From Natronogracilivirga saccharolytica (lineage in GTDB: Bacteria > Bacteroidota > Rhodothermia > Balneolales > Natronogracilivirgulaceae), in NCBI RefSeq assembly GCF_017921895.1, contig NZ_JAFIDN010000007.1:154475-218474 (forward strand): a DNA stretch of 64,000 nucleotides. Reading direction: 5' to 3'. A program made the position numbers and the translations under genes. Shown in pieces: positions 63,800-64,000 of this stretch. The number at the start of each line of letters is the position of its first letter. Within the stretch, counting starts at the first letter, position 1. The notes beneath the pieces were generated by a model. That model was given only the letters and a program-made list of their open reading frames with translations, was not told the origin of the DNA and did not search any database.

Positions 63800-63877
63800 G
63801 TATAACGGTGCGGCATTTGTGCGGCGTGGCAAGGTGTTAAGTAATTGGGTAACTATTGTTTACACGTCCGCACGAAT
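63800..63877 (-). repeat. attC site D, cut by the second IS copy
   Basis: The closing core GTATAAC (plus strand 63800-63806) and arms GTGCGGCGTG/CACGTCCGCAC, with one extra base in the right-hand arm, then CGAAT, after which the IS begins at 63878. The opening core of this site should lie beyond the window, on the far side of the IS. Confidence 0.75.
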
Positions 63878-64000
63878 CTTATAATTAGGCATCCTCCAAG
63901 TTGACGTACTTTTCAGCACGTCAACTTCTTTGTCCAAGCTACCAACTCAAACAGTGAGGATGCCTTATGATCAAGATTACACATTTTCAGGATAGCGGCA
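63878..64000 (+). mobile_element. second copy of the IS110/IS1111-type element (cut by window edge)
   Basis: The 123 visible bases are identical, as far as I can read, to the first 123 bases of the element at 60307, and the element is again joined to GAAT of an attC site. The transposase ATG is at 63967, 89 bases in, as in the first copy. Identity suggests recent transposition. Confidence 0.9.
63967..64000 (+). CDS. IS110-family transposase, 5' end only
   Basis: The first eleven codons (MIKITHFQDSG) of the same transposase as at 60396; the rest is beyond the window. Confidence 0.88.
   Translation, partial: MIKITHFQDSG

Larger units (their letters stand above)
57861..63877 (-). mobile_element. 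integron-type gene-cassette array (five cassettes, no integrase in window)
   Basis: Five cassettes, genes all on the minus strand, each ended by an attC-like site. Approximate cassette limits on the plus strand: 62791-63805 (hypothetical + lipoprotein), 60202-62790 (PD-(D/E)XK-like protein, attC split by an IS), 59347-60201 and 58605-59346 (two DUF433/DUF5615 pairs), and left of 58604 (RHH/PIN pair, attC broken). On the minus strand, the 7-base core at each cassette start (GTTATAC, GTTATAC, GTTAGAT, GTTAGCT, GTTAGAG) is the reverse complement of the core that opens that cassette's own attC (GTATAAC, GTATAAC, ATCTAAC, AGCTAAC, CTCTAAC). That five-for-five match is expected only if each unit was circularised and reinserted at the core. 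Integrase and attI should lie beyond 64,000. Confidence 0.85.

Noticed and set aside
63742..63832. Longer N-terminus of the 63.4-kb hypothetical protein
   Set aside because: The extra codons overlap attC site D; the Met at 63742 leaves the attC free.

Overview
The window looks like a chromosomal segment from the Bacteroidota/Balneolota/Rhodothermota group. This is inferred from a C-terminal YPNPFNP-type sorting domain (18.6 kb), many Sec-exported lipoproteins and outer-membrane barrels, a TANFOR-like giant secreted protein, and mostly weak Shine-Dalgarno sites. I saw no rRNA, tRNA, CRISPR or prophage.

1-10 kb: the end of a CocE/NonD hydrolase, a small membrane protein coupled to a penicillin-acylase-family hydrolase, gamma-glutamyltransferase, an RlpA-type lipoprotein, an ADP-forming acyl-CoA synthetase and an M48 lipoprotein protease. 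10-16 kb: a compact leftward operon encoding a KamA-family radical SAM aminomutase, two subunits of a PcaIJ-like 3-oxoacid CoA-transferase, a class III aminotransferase resembling beta-amino-acid transaminases, and a PcaF-like thiolase. In order these could convert an alpha-amino acid to a beta-amino acid, a beta-keto acid, a beta-ketoacyl-CoA, and finally acetyl-CoA plus a shortened acyl-CoA. The aminomutase lacks the Asp residues expected for lysine binding, so the substrate is open.

16-31 kb: a small outer-membrane barrel, a HI0933-type flavoprotein, a 1,118-residue secreted protein with a sorting domain, a Stealth-type phosphotransferase, an HtpX-like protease with LemA, an SDR, a zinc-type dehydrogenase, a LapA-like protein, a SatD/membrane pair and a DUF429-like protein. 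31-35 kb: a MacA-type adaptor, ATPase and permease. A family of about 100-bp palindromic repeats occurs at three intergenic sites (18.5, 28.1 and 33.4 kb), always in the same orientation relative to the flanking genes; at two of them the downstream start codon lies in the repeat edge.

35-53 kb: one tightly packed rightward operon of an outer-membrane barrel, a ~4,015-residue exported protein, a fibronectin-III protein and a TPR protein. It is probably one envelope system of unknown function. 53-56 kb: a frameshifted BsuPI-like gene, a lipoprotein, a homocysteine S-methyltransferase-like gene and a VOC protein.

56-64 kb is accessory DNA: a truncated IS110-family element, then an array of integron-type gene cassettes. 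Intact and split attC-like sites separate five cassettes, all with genes on the minus strand in the canonical orientation. Three cassettes carry toxin-antitoxin-like pairs, one a PD-(D/E)XK-like protein, and one a hypothetical plus a lipoprotein. In all five, the 7-base core at the cassette start is the exact reverse complement of the core that begins its own attC, which is the signature of circularised and reinserted cassettes. Two copies of one IS110/IS1111-type element, identical over the 123 bases that can be compared, sit at the same point of two attC sites. The integrase should lie beyond the right edge.
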